A DNA stretch of 64,000 nt from Chryseobacterium lacus (GCF_003336205.1 NZ_QPIE01000007.1:154771-218770), one strand, 5' to 3'. Numbered from the stretch's first letter, positions 8,897 through 19,186 are shown. Notes: generated from the letters alone by a model not told the origin. Translations and numbers: made by a program.

Positions 8897-8936
8897 AAAA
8901 ATCCTGAGCAAAGGTTCCAGCCTGCTCAGGATTTTT
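8897..8936. terminator. Strong intrinsic terminator
   Basis: AAAAATCCTGAGCA (8897-8910) pairs perfectly with TGCTCAGGATTTTT (8923-8936), a 14-base stem. A and T runs on both sides let it work in both directions, between the lipoprotein gene and convergent tyrS. Confidence 0.85.
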
Positions 8937-9022
8937 AGTATAAAGTTTTGGAAGAATAAAACGGAGGTTTCAGAGAACGAAGCGCGTCGACCCCTTTCGC
9001 GGGTCAGTCACTTTTTGAACTT

Positions 9023-10318
9023 CTATACTGCTTTAATAATGAAATAATTCTTTTTCCCTTTCTGAAGAAGCAGAAATTTTCCGTCGATCAGGTCGTTCTC
9101 ACTGGCGGTAAAATCTGTATCCACTTTTACTTTATTTACGGAAATGGATTTCCCCTTCAGTTCACGCTGGGCTTCACTTTTAGATTTCAGAAATCCGCTT
9201 TTCTCGCTCAGCAGTTCAATTATCGGGCTTCCGATAACTTCTGTTCTAGAAATCTCTTTTTGAGGAACGCCATCGAAAATATCGAGAAAAAGCGCTTCTT
9301 CCAACTGGATCAAATCCTCTGCAGTAGTTTTCCCGAACAGAATTTGTGAGGCTTTCAGTGCTTTCTCATATTCGTCCCGGTTGTGAACCCATACCGTGAC
9401 TTCCTCAGCGAGTTTTTTCTGGAGTTTCCGTTCATGGGGTGCCTTTTGGTGTTCTGCAATCAGCTGTTCTATTTCCTCTTTTCCCAAGAAAGTGTAATAT
9501 TTAATAAAACGTTTCGCATCGGCATCCGTAGCATTCAGCCAGAACTGGTAGAACCGGTAAGGAGACGTTTTTTTGGGATCTAACCAATAATTCTCTCCGC
9601 TTTCTGATTTCCCGAACTTCGAACCGTCCGCTTTGGTAATAAGCGGAACCGTCAGTGCAAAAGCTTCACCCTGTACTTTCCTGCGAATCAGTTCGGTGCC
9701 GGTAGTGATATTGCCCCACTGATCAGTTCCGCCCATCTGAAGTTTTACACCTTTCTCGCGGTACAGATGCAGAAAATCATAACCCTGAAGCAGCTGATAG
9801 GTGAATTCCGTAAAACTCATGCCTTCATATCCGTCTTCACCCGTAAGGCGCTTGCGCACGGACTCCTTAGCCAGCATATAATTAACAGTAATGTTTTTAC
9901 CGATTTCCTTGATGAAATCCAGAAAACTGAACTTCTTCATCCATTCGTAATTGTTCACCAGTTCCGCACCATTGGCTTCGGTGCTGTCAAAATTCAGGAA
10001 ATGGGAGAGCTGCTTCGTAATGCAGTGCACATAATGGTTCAGCGTGTCTTCATCCAGGGCATTCCGTTCGGTAGATTTCCCTGACGGATCGCCAATCATG
10101 CCCGTGGCGCCACCAACCAAAGCAATAGGTTTATGGCCGTGTTGCTGAAAATGAGCCAGGATTTTTATCTGAATCAGGCTTCCGATATGCAGGGAATCTG
10201 CGGTAGGATCGAATCCAATATATCCGGTGGTGAGTTCTTTATTCAGTTGTGCTTCGGTACCGGGCATCATGTCGGCAAACAAGCCGCGCCATTGTAATTC
10301 TTCGATGAATGGGTTCAT
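9023..10318 (-). CDS. tyrS: Tyrosyl-tRNA synthetase
   Basis: 431 residues from the ATG at 10318. The frame can be extended to an upstream TTG at 10339, but the family begins near [11 protein letters not shown]. It charges tRNA-Tyr. The class I HIGH motif appears as HIGS in [11 protein letters not shown], the KMSKS loop as [13 protein letters not shown] is the tyrosine-binding signature, and an S4 RNA-binding domain fills the last 70 residues ([14 protein letters not shown]). Last gene of a likely kdsD-tatC-tyrS run (gaps 66 and 69 bases). Confidence 0.95.
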   Translation of the reverse strand: MNPFIEELQWRGLFADMMPGTEAQLNKELTTGYIGFDPTADSLHIGSLIQIKILAHFQQHGHKPIALVGGATGMIGDPSGKSTERNALDEDTLNHYVHCITKQLSHFLNFDSTEANGAELVNNYEWMKKFSFLDFIKEIGKNITVNYMLAKESVRKRLTGEDGYEGMSFTEFTYQLLQGYDFLHLYREKGVKLQMGGTDQWGNITTGTELIRRKVQGEAFALTVPLITKADGSKFGKSESGENYWLDPKKTSPYRFYQFWLNATDADAKRFIKYYTFLGKEEIEQLIAEHQKAPHERKLQKKLAEEVTVWVHNRDEYEKALKASQILFGKTTAEDLIQLEEALFLDIFDGVPQKEISRTEVIGSPIIELLSEKSGFLKSKSEAQRELKGKSISVNKVKVDTDFTASENDLIDGKFLLLQKGKKNYFIIKAV

Positions 10319-10387
10319 GCAGGAGTTTATTTTGCGCAAAGATACGCATTCTCTCTCCTTGGTAAAAATCTGATGAGGCTGAAAAGA

Positions 10388-11206
10388 TCACGCTTCATCC
10401 GAAAGTTTTGCTTTTTCCAGACGACGGTAAGTCCGGTGGCTGAGGCCGATGCTGAATTCAAAAAGAAGCAGAAGCGGCACTGCGGCAATCATCATACTCA
10501 CCACATCTGCAGGGGTAATGACGGCAGCGATCACCATAATCAGGACAATAGCATGGCGGCGGTATGTTTTTAGAAACTGGGGTGTCAGAATTCCGATGGT
10601 GGTCAGGAAATAAACGATGACGGGAAACAGAAATACAGCACCCATCCCCAGCACGATCTGGAAAAACAGCGCAGTATAATCCGAAAGGTCGTACAGCGGT
10701 TGAATAATATCTGATATTTTAAATAGAACAGCGAAATTGATAGCGAAAGGAAGAATAAGAAAATATCCAACCATAATTCCGGTGAGGAAAAGAATCCACA
10801 CAGAATTGATAAGAACCATGGAGTTTTTCTTCTCCCGCGGATGCAACGCAGGCGATACGAAACGCCACAATTCCCATACGATATAAGGAAACGCCAGCAC
10901 CATGCCGCCCAGAAAAGAGACCGACATCATGACATTGAACTGCTGATACAGCTTCTGAACCCGCACAGGGAAATCATCGGGAAGTTCAATAGCATTATCA
11001 CCGGTGAAGTAGCGCGAAAGACTATTCACTACCCTGAAAGTAGGGAAATCATTGCGTACCGGCCCGAAGAAAATATGGTCGATAATCCAGTTGATGTTAA
11101 ATCCTACAATGAGTCCGCATGCGATGATGGCAATAATGCACCGGATCAGATGCCCTCTCAGTTCCCCGATGTGCCCCATAAAGGACATGTCTTTTTCTTC
11201 GATCAC
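10388..11206 (-). CDS. tatC: Sec-independent protein translocase TatC
   Basis: 272 residues, six predicted membrane helices. Core receptor of the twin-arginine export pathway, which moves folded proteins across the inner membrane. Family hallmarks: SFMGHIGELRGHL at the N terminus, FVSPALHPREKK in the first cytoplasmic loop, and ITPADVVSMM with LLLLFE near the end. The start is a GTG at 11206, because an in-frame TGA lies just upstream; an ATG six codons in (MSFMGH) is the alternative. No tatA or tatB gene is nearby. Confidence 0.93.
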   Translation of the reverse strand: MIEEKDMSFMGHIGELRGHLIRCIIAIIACGLIVGFNINWIIDHIFFGPVRNDFPTFRVVNSLSRYFTGDNAIELPDDFPVRVQKLYQQFNVMMSVSFLGGMVLAFPYIVWELWRFVSPALHPREKKNSMVLINSVWILFLTGIMVGYFLILPFAINFAVLFKISDIIQPLYDLSDYTALFFQIVLGMGAVFLFPVIVYFLTTIGILTPQFLKTYRRHAIVLIMVIAAVITPADVVSMMIAAVPLLLLFEFSIGLSHRTYRRLEKAKLSDEA

Positions 11207-11272
11207 AAAAATTCAGTTTGAAGTTGCGAAATTACAGAAAATATCCGGCTTTGCCGACAAACTAATGGCCTA

Positions 11273-12232
11273 TCAGCTGATGCCTTCATCCAAAAGACGG
11301 TGAAGGTCAATAATTCCGGTATAATGGCCTTGATGGGTTACAATGAGCTGCCCGATATTCTTTTCTTTCAGAATCTTCATCGCATCTTTTGCCAAAGCTT
11401 CTTGTTCAATACTCTTTGGATTTTTACTCATAATGTCCGCAGCCGTGATGCCGGAAAGATCATCATGATCCATCAGCATTCTGCGAATATCACCATCCGT
11501 AATCACTCCTTTGATTTCATCCTGATCGGTCACCACTGTGACGCCATGCTTGGAGCTGCTCACCGAAATAATGACTTCCTTGACGGATGATTGTTCGGAA
11601 ACTTCCGGTTTCTGGGAAGAGAGAAATTGCGATACACGCGCGGTAAGGTTTTTCCCCAGACTGCCGCCCGGATGAAACCGCGCAAAATCACGGTCACGAA
11701 AATTGTTGATTTCCATAAGGCAAACCGCTAACGCATCGCCCAATGCCATTTGTACCGTTGTCGAACTGGTAGGAGCCAGCGAAATAGGGCAGGCTTCCTG
11801 TTGTACATGGGTGTCCAGTACTACATCGCAGTGGGCCGCCAGCTTGCTTTCCGCGTTGCCCGTCATCCCGATCAGTGCCGAAGCATAGGATTTCAGATAG
11901 GGAACCAGAGTGACGATTTCCGGAGAGTTGCCGGAATTGGAAATACACAGCACCACATCCTGCTTTTGAATAACGCCCAGATCGCCGTGGATCGCTTCGG
12001 CAGCATGCAGGAACTGCGCCGGAGTGCCCGTAGAATTCAGGGTAGCCACCATCTTATTCCCTACATGGGCAGATTTACCGATGCCCACCACAATAAGTTT
12101 ACCCGTAGCAGCGTTGATAAGGTCCACCGCTTTCACAAAGCTTCCGTCCAGTCGGTTTTTGAGATGTTCCAGTTCGGAAATTTCAATTTCCAGAGATCTT
12201 TTTGCCAGTTGTAATAGAGCAGCCTGTTCCAA
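11273..12232 (-). CDS. kdsD: D-arabinose 5-phosphate isomerase (KdsD/KpsF)
   Basis: 319 residues: SIS sugar-isomerase domain (about 35-185; GIGKSAHVGNKM, ISNSGNSPE, LAPTSSTT) followed by two CBS domains (about 205-319). It converts ribulose 5-phosphate to arabinose 5-phosphate, the first step to Kdo of LPS; kdsA of the same pathway is at 53645. No ATG is in frame near the expected N terminus, so a TTG at 12232 is taken as start. Divergent from recQ. Confidence 0.9.
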   Translation of the reverse strand: MEQAALLQLAKRSLEIEISELEHLKNRLDGSFVKAVDLINAATGKLIVVGIGKSAHVGNKMVATLNSTGTPAQFLHAAEAIHGDLGVIQKQDVVLCISNSGNSPEIVTLVPYLKSYASALIGMTGNAESKLAAHCDVVLDTHVQQEACPISLAPTSSTTVQMALGDALAVCLMEINNFRDRDFARFHPGGSLGKNLTARVSQFLSSQKPEVSEQSSVKEVIISVSSSKHGVTVVTDQDEIKGVITDGDIRRMLMDHDDLSGITAADIMSKNPKSIEQEALAKDAMKILKEKNIGQLIVTHQGHYTGIIDLHRLLDEGIS

Positions 12233-12265
12233 TGAGGTTGAATTTAAAGATTTAAATGAATTAAA

Positions 12266-12296
12266 TTGACTGGTAACAAATTATTTGTTATTTTTG
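12266..12296 (+). promoter_or_regulatory. recQ promoter
   Basis: TTG at 12266-12268, a 20-base spacer, then TATTTTTG at 12289-12296: a close match to the Bacteroidota consensus, with the start codon 44 bases downstream. Confidence 0.6.
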
Positions 12297-12339
12297 GATG
12301 TGCTGCAAATGTAGCAAACTTAATTAGATGATTTTATAA

Positions 12340-14544
12340 ATGAAGAAACAAAACACCGATTTATCGAAGGAATTAAAGAAATATTTCGGTTTTACAACTT
12401 TCAAAGGACACCAGAAAGAGATCATTGAAACCCTGCTTGCCGGGAACGATGTTTTTGTCCTGATGCCCACAGGCGGTGGAAAATCTTTATGTTATCAGCT
12501 TCCGGCGCTGATCTCGGAAGGTACGGCTATTGTGGTTTCTCCCCTTATTGCTTTGATGAAGAATCAGGTAGATGCGGTGAACAACCTGTCCTCAGGGAAC
12601 AATGTCGCTCACGTCTTGAATTCTTCCCTCAATAAAACCCAGACCAATCAGGTGTTTACCGATATCAGAAGCGGAAAAACCAAGCTCCTGTATGTCGCCC
12701 CGGAATCCCTGATTAAAGAAGAATATCTTGAGTTTTTTAAGAACGTTAAAATTTCGTTCGTGGCTATTGATGAGGCGCATTGTATATCCGAATGGGGGCA
12801 CGATTTCCGCCCGGAATACCGAAACCTGAAATTGATTATTGATAAAATTGCCAATGTACCGGTAATTGCCCTTACAGCGACGGCCACTCCCAAAGTGCAG
12901 GATGATATCCAGAAAACCCTGGGGATGAATAATGCTGAGGTGTTTAAATCCAGTTTCAACCGGCCGAACCTCTTCTACGAAGTACGCCCGAAAATAAATA
13001 TTGACCGCGAAATCGTTCGTTTTATAAATGAAAGAAAAGGGAAATCCGGTATTATTTATTGCCTCAGCCGGAGGAAAGTGGAAGAGTTTTCCCAGTTGCT
13101 GCAGGTGAACGGTATTGATGCCCTTCCGTATCATGCTGGATTGGATCAGAAAACAAGAGTCGCCAATCAGGATAAATTTCTGATGGAAGAATGTGATATT
13201 ATCGTCGCTACAATTGCCTTCGGAATGGGGATCGACAAGCCGGATGTGCGTTTCGTGATCCACTATGATTTCCCCAAGTCTTTGGAAAGTTACTATCAGG
13301 AAACAGGCCGTGCCGGGCGTGACGGTGGCGAAGGATATTGTCTGGCATTTTATGATCCGAGAGATATTGAAAAACTGGAGAAATTTCTGGCGCAAAAACC
13401 CGTTTCGGAGCGGGAAATTGGCCTTCAACTGTTGAATGAAGTAGTAGGATATGCCGAAACTTCTATGAGCCGAAGACAATATCTGCTGTATTATTTTGGT
13501 GAATCTTTCGATCCTGTGCATGGAGACGGGGCCAATATGGATGATAATGCCTTGAATCCGCCCAAATTGATAGATGCTACAGAAGACATGAAAATGGTAA
13601 TGAACATGGTGAAAATCCTGGGCGAGAAATTTAGAACCAAAGATCTCATCAGTGTGCTGGCAGGAAAAGAAAACTCTGTGACGAAATCCTATAAACTGGA
13701 AACTACCGAATTCTTTGGAACAGGGAAGGGGAAAAGCGATAATTACTGGAAATCCATTATACGCCAGGCTACCGTGCAGGAATTTCTTACTAAGGATATC
13801 GAAACCTACGGTATTCTGAAGATTTCTGAGAAAGGACATTTGCTGTTGGATGGAATTTACAATGAACCCTTCCTCATCGCAGAAGACCGAGAGTACGATT
13901 TGGAACTTATGAAATCCCTTTTGGAAAAAACGGAAACCAAAAGTTCCGGCGGAATGGATGAAACCCTCTTCAAACACCTGAAAGAACTGACCAAGAAAGT
14001 GGGAAAAAAGCACGGGGTGCCTTCTTTCGCTGTTTTCATGGATCCAAGCTTGGAAGATATGACCGTTCAATACCCGACCACCATTGAGGAAATGGCCAAG
14101 ATTTACGGTGTCGGAGAAGGAAAAGCGAAGAAATTCGGAAAAGAGTTTGCTGAATATATCGCACAATATGTCGCTGAAAATGACATACAGCGAACCCGCG
14201 ATATGGTGATGAAGCAGGTGGCCAATAAATCTTCACACAAAGTATTTATCATCCAGAGTACCGATAAAAAAATTGATTTGGAAGATATCGCCAGAGCCAA
14301 AAATCTAACCATGACCGAACTGCTGAAGGAAATGGAAGCGATCGTGTATCAGGGAACCAAACTGAACATCAACTATTATATAGAGGAATATTTCGACGAA
14401 GATATTGTGGAAGAATTCATGGAGTTTATGAATGAAAGCGACAGCGACAGCATGAAGGTACTGACTTCCGAATTTGGAGACGAACTGAGTGATGAAGAAC
14501 TGCGCATGCTGCGGATTAAATTCATTAGTGATGTAGCCAATTGA
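12340..14544 (+). CDS. recQ: ATP-dependent DNA helicase RecQ
   Basis: 734 residues. Unwinds DNA 3' to 5' in recombination and fork repair. Walker A is MPTGGGKS, motif II DEAH in [14 protein letters not shown], motif [13 protein letters not shown] winged-helix region and an HRDC-like segment (about 575-625, [12 protein letters not shown]) follow. Oddity: the zinc-binding domain normally has four Cys (one before RR..LL.YFGE and three after). Here the text is [14 protein letters not shown] followed by [14 protein letters not shown], with all four missing, and no Cys occurs anywhere after about residue 330. Confidence 0.93.
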   Translation: MKKQNTDLSKELKKYFGFTTFKGHQKEIIETLLAGNDVFVLMPTGGGKSLCYQLPALISEGTAIVVSPLIALMKNQVDAVNNLSSGNNVAHVLNSSLNKTQTNQVFTDIRSGKTKLLYVAPESLIKEEYLEFFKNVKISFVAIDEAHCISEWGHDFRPEYRNLKLIIDKIANVPVIALTATATPKVQDDIQKTLGMNNAEVFKSSFNRPNLFYEVRPKINIDREIVRFINERKGKSGIIYCLSRRKVEEFSQLLQVNGIDALPYHAGLDQKTRVANQDKFLMEECDIIVATIAFGMGIDKPDVRFVIHYDFPKSLESYYQETGRAGRDGGEGYCLAFYDPRDIEKLEKFLAQKPVSEREIGLQLLNEVVGYAETSMSRRQYLLYYFGESFDPVHGDGANMDDNALNPPKLIDATEDMKMVMNMVKILGEKFRTKDLISVLAGKENSVTKSYKLETTEFFGTGKGKSDNYWKSIIRQATVQEFLTKDIETYGILKISEKGHLLLDGIYNEPFLIAEDREYDLELMKSLLEKTETKSSGGMDETLFKHLKELTKKVGKKHGVPSFAVFMDPSLEDMTVQYPTTIEEMAKIYGVGEGKAKKFGKEFAEYIAQYVAENDIQRTRDMVMKQVANKSSHKVFIIQSTDKKIDLEDIARAKNLTMTELLKEMEAIVYQGTKLNINYYIEEYFDEDIVEEFMEFMNESDSDSMKVLTSEFGDELSDEELRMLRIKFISDVAN

Positions 14545-14568
14545 TATTCAATCAAATTAAAATAATTG

Positions 14569-14596
14569 CCGCACTTTTAAAAAGTGTGGTTTTTTG
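14569..14596 (+). terminator. recQ terminator
   Basis: CCGCACTTT (14569-14577) pairs with AAAGTGTGG (14581-14589) with one G-T pair, followed by a T run (14590-14595). Confidence 0.75.
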
Positions 14597-14610
14597 TTTA
14601 TAGGAATAAA

Positions 14611-14634
14611 AAAACCCAGCCGAAGCTGGGTAAA
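14611..14634. terminator. Second hairpin after recQ, with following short frame
   Basis: CCCAGC (14615-14620) and GCTGGG (14625-14630) around CGAA, flanked by A runs; on the minus strand it would end in T. A tiny frame follows at 14645 (MKTQIKHENRN, then stop), probably by chance but well placed for a leader peptide ahead of ndk. Confidence 0.4.
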
Positions 14635-14785
14635 AACTAATAACCATGAAAACTCAAATTAAACATGAGAATCGTAATTAAAGATACAAATACTGTGCCA
14701 AGAATTACGCTAACATTCTTTGTCAGAATTTTCGGTACAAATGTACGAAAGATTTTGTACTTTCGCACACGAAAAAAAATAATTT

Positions 14786-15205
14786 ATGTTAAATAATATC
14801 ACTTTTACGATGATTAAGCCAGATGCAGTTGCAGACGGGCATATTGGAGCAATCCTGAACAAAATTTCTGAAGCAGGATTCAGGATTTCGGCCATGAAAT
14901 TGACACAGTTGACCGTTGATGATGCCAAAAAATTCTACGAAATTCACAGCGAAAGACCTTTCTATGGCGAGCTGGTGACGTTCATGAGTTCCGGGCCTAT
15001 CGTAGCAGCAGTTTTGGAAAAAGAAAATGCAGTAGCTGATTTCAGAACCCTGATCGGAGCGACCAATCCCGCTGAAGCTGAAGAAGGAACCATCAGAAAA
15101 ATGTTTGCCAGAAGCGTAGGCGAAAATGCGGTACACGGTTCAGATTCCGATGAAAATGCCCTAATAGAAGCACGTTTTCATTTCTCAGGAAGAGAAATAT
15201 TCTAA
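14786..15205 (+). CDS. ndk: Nucleoside diphosphate kinase
   Basis: 139 residues, full length. Transfers the gamma-phosphate between nucleoside di- and triphosphates through a phospho-His. The active site NAVHGSDS is near residue 115, the N-terminal [10 protein letters not shown] is canonical, and [15 protein letters not shown] is the nucleotide-binding loop. Single gene between two terminators. A TACTTTCG at 14758-14765 is a possible -7 element with one mismatch. Confidence 0.96.
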   Translation: MLNNITFTMIKPDAVADGHIGAILNKISEAGFRISAMKLTQLTVDDAKKFYEIHSERPFYGELVTFMSSGPIVAAVLEKENAVADFRTLIGATNPAEAEEGTIRKMFARSVGENAVHGSDSDENALIEARFHFSGREIF

Positions 15206-15226
15206 TCTCGGTATACAGTCTAAAAA

Positions 15227-15254
15227 AAACCCGGACAATGTTTCGGGTTTCTTT
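15227..15254. terminator. ndk terminator
   Basis: AAACCCG (15227-15233) and CGGGTTT (15244-15250) with a T-rich tail. An A run on the left lets it also serve the convergent small gene. Confidence 0.65.
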
Positions 15255-15258
15255 ATGT

Positions 15259-15465
15259 TTATTTTTTTTCTTTCTTTTGCGAAACCCTCACAGCCCGGAG
15301 AATTCCCAACAGCAACCCTAAAATGGTACAACTTGCAAACAGGATATTGCCCGTGGAAGTGCCTTCAAAATAATTGTAAAATCCATATCCGGCGATGACT
15401 CCAACAGCAAGCGGAATCAGCACCACCCGGAAAAAAGAAGAAAATTCAAATGCGTTTTTAGACAT
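15259..15465 (-). CDS. Small membrane protein with two helices
   Basis: 68 residues: an N-terminal cytoplasmic piece, two hydrophobic helices (FFRVVLIPLAVGVIAGYGF and ILFASCTILGLLLGI) separated by a short loop, and a basic tail RVSQKKEKK. The pattern resembles the AtpZ/AtpI-like small proteins, but it is not next to ATP synthase genes and the match is weak. Function unknown. Confidence 0.6.
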   Translation of the reverse strand: MSKNAFEFSSFFRVVLIPLAVGVIAGYGFYNYFEGTSTGNILFASCTILGLLLGILRAVRVSQKKEKK

Positions 15466-15518
15466 AAGCGGAATTTAAAGAATTAAAAATAAGAAATTCA
15501 GCGGAGTAAGTAGTTGTG

Positions 15519-16169
15519 CTAAATTTTTAATAGTTCTATCGTACGTTCCGGGTCTTCACTACTGAAAACTGCGTTTCCTGCTACCAAAACATCAGCACCT
15601 GCATCAAATAACCGAGAAGCATTTTCAAGATTCACGCCACCATCCACTTCTATCAAAGCAGTAGCATTATTGCTTAAAATTAAATCTTTGGTTTCGGCAA
15701 TTTTGCGATAGGTATTTTCAATAAATTTCTGTCCCCCAAATCCGGGATTCACACTCATCAACAATACGAGATCGATTTCCGAAATAATATCTTCCAGCAG
15801 AAGAACAGGAGTGGAAGGATTGAGCACCACACCGGCTTTGGCACCTTTTTCCTGAATCAATTTGACGGTTCTGTGCAAATGAATGCAGGCTTCATAATGC
15901 ACCGAAACAAGATCGGCTCCGTGTTGGATAAATTCTTCTACATAACGTTCGGGTTCTACAATCATCAGGTGGACATCCACAAATTTCTTGGCGTGTTGCC
16001 GCACGGTATTCATCACCGGAAATCCAAAAGAAATATTGGGAACGAACCTTCCGTCCATTACATCAATATGAAACCAGTCGGCCTGGCTTCGGTTGATCAT
16101 TTCAATGTCACGGGAAAGATGGCCAAAATCGGCAGACAATAGGGAAGGTGCGATAAGTTTTGTTTTCAT
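15519..16169 (-). CDS. rpe: Ribulose-phosphate 3-epimerase
   Basis: 216 residues, a TIM barrel of the pentose phosphate pathway interconverting ribulose 5-phosphate and xylulose 5-phosphate. Motifs: APSLLSADF, FHIDVMDGRFVPNIS with the metal-binding His and catalytic Asp, VDVHLMI, and SVNPGFGGQKF with EVDGGV for phosphate binding. Lies 31 bases after the M42 peptidase gene on the same strand; its ribulose 5-phosphate is also the substrate of KdsD. Confidence 0.95.
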   Translation of the reverse strand: MKTKLIAPSLLSADFGHLSRDIEMINRSQADWFHIDVMDGRFVPNISFGFPVMNTVRQHAKKFVDVHLMIVEPERYVEEFIQHGADLVSVHYEACIHLHRTVKLIQEKGAKAGVVLNPSTPVLLLEDIISEIDLVLLMSVNPGFGGQKFIENTYRKIAETKDLILSNNATALIEVDGGVNLENASRLFDAGADVLVAGNAVFSSEDPERTIELLKI

Positions 16170-16200
16170 GAAGAAATATTTTTTATAACAAAGTCAGATT

Positions 16201-17277
16201 TTAATGATATTTTAAAGTCATCTCAGGGGAAATCTTCAGCATGGTCTCATAAATTAACTGAATGACATTTCCCACATCTTCTTTGGAAACCATTTCTACC
16301 GTGGTGTGCATATACCGAAGCGGCAGCGATATGAGCGCGCTGGGAACACCGCCGTTGGAATGGGCAAAAGCATCGGTATCAGTTCCGGTACTTCGGCTGG
16401 CTGCAGCCCGCTGAAAAGGAATTTCCTTCGCCCTCGCAGTTTCCACAATAAGTTCACGGATGGTGTGATGCACGCTGGGCGCATAGAAAATCACCGGTCC
16501 TTTACCACACTGTTGTTCTCCTTCTTTTTTCTTTTCAATCATCGGCGTAGTGGTATCATGAGTTACATCCGTTACAATCGCAATATTGGGTTTGATGGTT
16601 TCGGCAATCATGGTCGCGCCGTATAAGCCCACTTCTTCCTGAACCGAATTGGTAATATACAGACCGAAAGGAAGTTTCTTTTTGTTTTCTTTTAAAAGTC
16701 TGGCCACTTCTGCAATCATAAATCCCCCCATTCTGTTGTCCAACGCGCGACCTACAAAATACTGTTGGTTGAGTTCAAAAAAAGTGTCCGGATACGTAAT
16801 CATGCAACCTACATAAATCCCAAGGTCTTCTACTTCTTTTTTAGAGGAAGCTCCGCAATCGATAAAAATATTTTCAATTTTAGGAATCGGTTCTTTCGAG
16901 TTTAATCCTCTTGTATGAATAGCTGGCCATCCGAAAACTCCTTTGATGGTTCCTTTTTCACCATGAATATCAACTACTTTGGAAGGCGCAATCATTTGAT
17001 CTGAACCGCCGTTACGAATCACATAAATCATGCCTTCTTCCGTAATATAATTCACATACCAGGAAATTTCGTCGGCGTGTGCTTCGATAACTACTTTAAA
17101 TTTTGCCTCCGGATTAATGATGCCATAACAGGTTCCGTAGTGATCCACCTCAATCGTATCTACAAAAGGACGAATGTATTCCATCCAGAGCTTTTGGCCG
17201 CGGTGTTCATAACCGGTTGGTGATGAAGTGTTTATATAATTTTCTAAAAACTTTATAGATTTGGTGGTAAATTTCAT
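16201..17277 (-). CDS. M42-family aminopeptidase
   Basis: 358 residues. Members are dinuclear-metal cytoplasmic aminopeptidases forming large assemblies that trim peptides. Visible metal and catalytic positions: EAHADEISW, ALDNRMGGF, SVQEEVGLYGA and VTDVTHDTTTP; the last metal His may be in RYMHTTVEM. The start ATG at 17277 is divergent from the DUF4294 gene only 51 bases away. The exact peptide preference cannot be told. Confidence 0.9.
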   Translation of the reverse strand: MKFTTKSIKFLENYINTSSPTGYEHRGQKLWMEYIRPFVDTIEVDHYGTCYGIINPEAKFKVVIEAHADEISWYVNYITEEGMIYVIRNGGSDQMIAPSKVVDIHGEKGTIKGVFGWPAIHTRGLNSKEPIPKIENIFIDCGASSKKEVEDLGIYVGCMITYPDTFFELNQQYFVGRALDNRMGGFMIAEVARLLKENKKKLPFGLYITNSVQEEVGLYGATMIAETIKPNIAIVTDVTHDTTTPMIEKKKEGEQQCGKGPVIFYAPSVHHTIRELIVETARAKEIPFQRAAASRSTGTDTDAFAHSNGGVPSALISLPLRYMHTTVEMVSKEDVGNVIQLIYETMLKISPEMTLKYH

Positions 17278-17328
17278 TGAAAAGGAATGCTTTTTGGTTG
17301 ATGAGAGTTTAATTTACGGGTAAAAATA

Positions 17329-18030
17329 ATGAAAATATACCAAATACTACTTATCGTACTGCTGTTGGGGAGCAGCGTTCTGAAAGCTCAGGACTCTGTA
17401 ATGGTTAAATCGCTGAGTCAGTATCCAAATGAATCTTTGCGCACTGATGAATTTGGACAGAAATACTATTACGATGAACGTCAGAAAGCGAAAATATATG
17501 AAATCAACGGAGAATCTGTCGTCGTGATGGATGAATTGGTTTTGATGAAAAACCCCAGATTCAACAATCAGCTTGACCGGAATTATTATTATTTTCTTAA
17601 TAAAAAACTGAACCGGGTATATCCTTTATTTCTTACTGCTTTAGAACAATACACAGATATTCAGAACGATTTGAAAAACCTCGATAAAAACAACCAGCGG
17701 AAATACATTAAAAAACGCCAGCAGGATTTGGCAACACAGTATGAAGCTCAGCTTCGGGATCTTACCACCAGTGAAGGAAGAGTGTTTGCAAAACTGATGA
17801 ACCGGGCTACTGGAAAAACGGTGTATGAAATTATTAAAGAACTTCGTGGCGGATGGAGTGCATTCTGGTGGAATGTAAAAGGCAATATCGCCGATGTAGA
17901 TATTAAGGAACCCTACGATCCTCATAAAAACAGAACCGATCTTTTCGTGGAATCTCTATTACAAACCAACTGGAATTTCGGATACCTTCAGCCTTATCCC
18001 GGCGCTGAAAACTTCAGAATAAAAAAATAA
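17329..18030 (+). CDS. DUF4294 family exported protein
   Basis: 233 residues with a signal peptide (MKIYQILLIVLLLGSSVLKA, cleavage before QDS). The middle is charged and rich in Lys, Gln and Asn with coiled-coil character (about 105-150). Conserved-looking NRATGKTVYEIIKELRGG and WSAFWWNVKGN lie near 165-190. This matches the Bacteroidota family DUF4294, which has no known function and often neighbours M42 peptidases, as here. Ends 4 bases from the convergent NUDIX gene. Confidence 0.8.
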   Translation: MKIYQILLIVLLLGSSVLKAQDSVMVKSLSQYPNESLRTDEFGQKYYYDERQKAKIYEINGESVVVMDELVLMKNPRFNNQLDRNYYYFLNKKLNRVYPLFLTALEQYTDIQNDLKNLDKNNQRKYIKKRQQDLATQYEAQLRDLTTSEGRVFAKLMNRATGKTVYEIIKELRGGWSAFWWNVKGNIADVDIKEPYDPHKNRTDLFVESLLQTNWNFGYLQPYPGAENFRIKK

Positions 18031-18034
18031 TACT

Positions 18035-18463
18035 TTAACGGTACTTTTCCTTCAGTTTCTGAAAAGCAATTTGATCCACCGGTAACGGAAACGGATTTTC
18101 TGTGGTTTGTAAATCAATCCACTCGATACTTTCGATGCAGGGATCCAAAATCAGCAATTCGTGCTCGTCCTGCAATTCAGCGGTATAATAAATAGTGAGA
18201 AGTTGCTCATGATCTTTGAATCGGGAAACCACAAATTCTTCCTGAGTATAAAGGTGTGAAATGTTGTGAATTTTCGCATTGAGTTCTTCCTCAAATTCAC
18301 GGTGAAGGCAATCCAGAACGCCTTCTCCGTATTCCAAACCACCGCCGGGAAGTTTTAGAAGTTGTTCGCCGGCGTACTCTTCGTGCAAAGCCATAACGTG
18401 TCTATTTCGAAGAATGCAGGCATACACACGGATATTAATCCGGTTGATGTTAGGATGTATCAT
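18035..18463 (-). CDS. NUDIX hydrolase
   Basis: 142 residues. The Nudix box GX5EX7REUXEEXGU appears as GGGLEYGEGVLDCL followed by HREFEEELNAK, with all catalytic acids present but Asn in place of the final Gly. It hydrolyses a nucleoside diphosphate linked to another moiety; the substrate cannot be predicted. Lies 32 bases after mnmD on the same strand. Confidence 0.88.
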   Translation of the reverse strand: MIHPNINRINIRVYACILRNRHVMALHEEYAGEQLLKLPGGGLEYGEGVLDCLHREFEEELNAKIHNISHLYTQEEFVVSRFKDHEQLLTIYYTAELQDEHELLILDPCIESIEWIDLQTTENPFPLPVDQIAFQKLKEKYR

Positions 18464-18495
18464 AAGCTAAAGATAATGATAAATTTTAATGCGCA

Positions 18496-19182
18496 TTATA
18501 AAGAAAGCGTTTTTTTCCAAGCATTGATCATTTCACGCTTTCCGGGCGGCCCTTGTTTTTTTTCAACATTAAAGTTCAGTTCTTCCAATATTCTTCTCAC
18601 ACTGCCTTTGGAGGAATAGGTCGTCAGCAATCCGCCGACTTTCATTTTGTCCGCTGTCATGGTAAAAAGAGGTTTCTCCCAAAGATCCGGTTGTACACGG
18701 GCTCCAAAACAGTCGTAATACACCAAATGTATTTCGGGCAAAGAAAGTTGTGGTAGTTGGGTGAAATCGCACTGGAATTTAGTAAGCTCGAAACCCGGAG
18801 CCAGCTCTGATGGCATTTCCCATGGAAGCTCATGTATTTTCTGAAAAGAGTTTTTGGTTCTTTCATCCAAAAAAAGATCGCTATAATCCAATGCTGAAAC
18901 TTCTTCGGAAGAAATCGGGTATTTTTCCAGGGTAAAATATCGGATTTTGAGATATTTTCCTTTTCGTAAAAACTCATCAAAAGTGACTAAAACATTTAAT
19001 CCTGTACCGAAACCCAATTCTAAAATATTAATTTCCCAAATATCAAGCTGGTTTAATCCGTTATCAATAAATACATGCTTCGCCTCTTGAAGTGCGCCGT
19101 GATGGGAGTGGTAATTCTCATTCAATTCATTGATGAATAAGGTTTTGCTGCCGTCAGCGGTGGATTTTATGGTTCTTTTCAC
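18496..19182 (-). CDS. mnmD: tRNA mnm5s2U34 methyltransferase MnmD
   Basis: 228 residues, the stand-alone methyltransferase half of MnmC. It finishes 5-methylaminomethyl-2-thiouridine in the wobble position of tRNAs. Motifs: SKTLFINELNENYHSHHGAL near the start and the SAM-binding ILELGFGTGLNVL. HLVYYDCFGARVQPDLW with a final YSSKGSVRR are family signatures. The start is a GTG at 19182 with an in-frame stop immediately upstream. Confidence 0.9.
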   Translation of the reverse strand: MKRTIKSTADGSKTLFINELNENYHSHHGALQEAKHVFIDNGLNQLDIWEINILELGFGTGLNVLVTFDEFLRKGKYLKIRYFTLEKYPISSEEVSALDYSDLFLDERTKNSFQKIHELPWEMPSELAPGFELTKFQCDFTQLPQLSLPEIHLVYYDCFGARVQPDLWEKPLFTMTADKMKVGGLLTTYSSKGSVRRILEELNFNVEKKQGPPGKREMINAWKKTLSL

Positions 19183-19186
19183 TTAA

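Noticed and set aside
8981..9005. Hairpin GACCC...GGGTC after tyrS as terminator
   Set aside because: Short stem and no T run on either strand.
10319..10339. TTG start extending tyrS by seven codons
   Set aside because: The family begins at the ATG at 10318.
12592..14166. 524-codon frame antisense to recQ
   Set aside because: Shadow frame: recQ on the other strand has every helicase motif.
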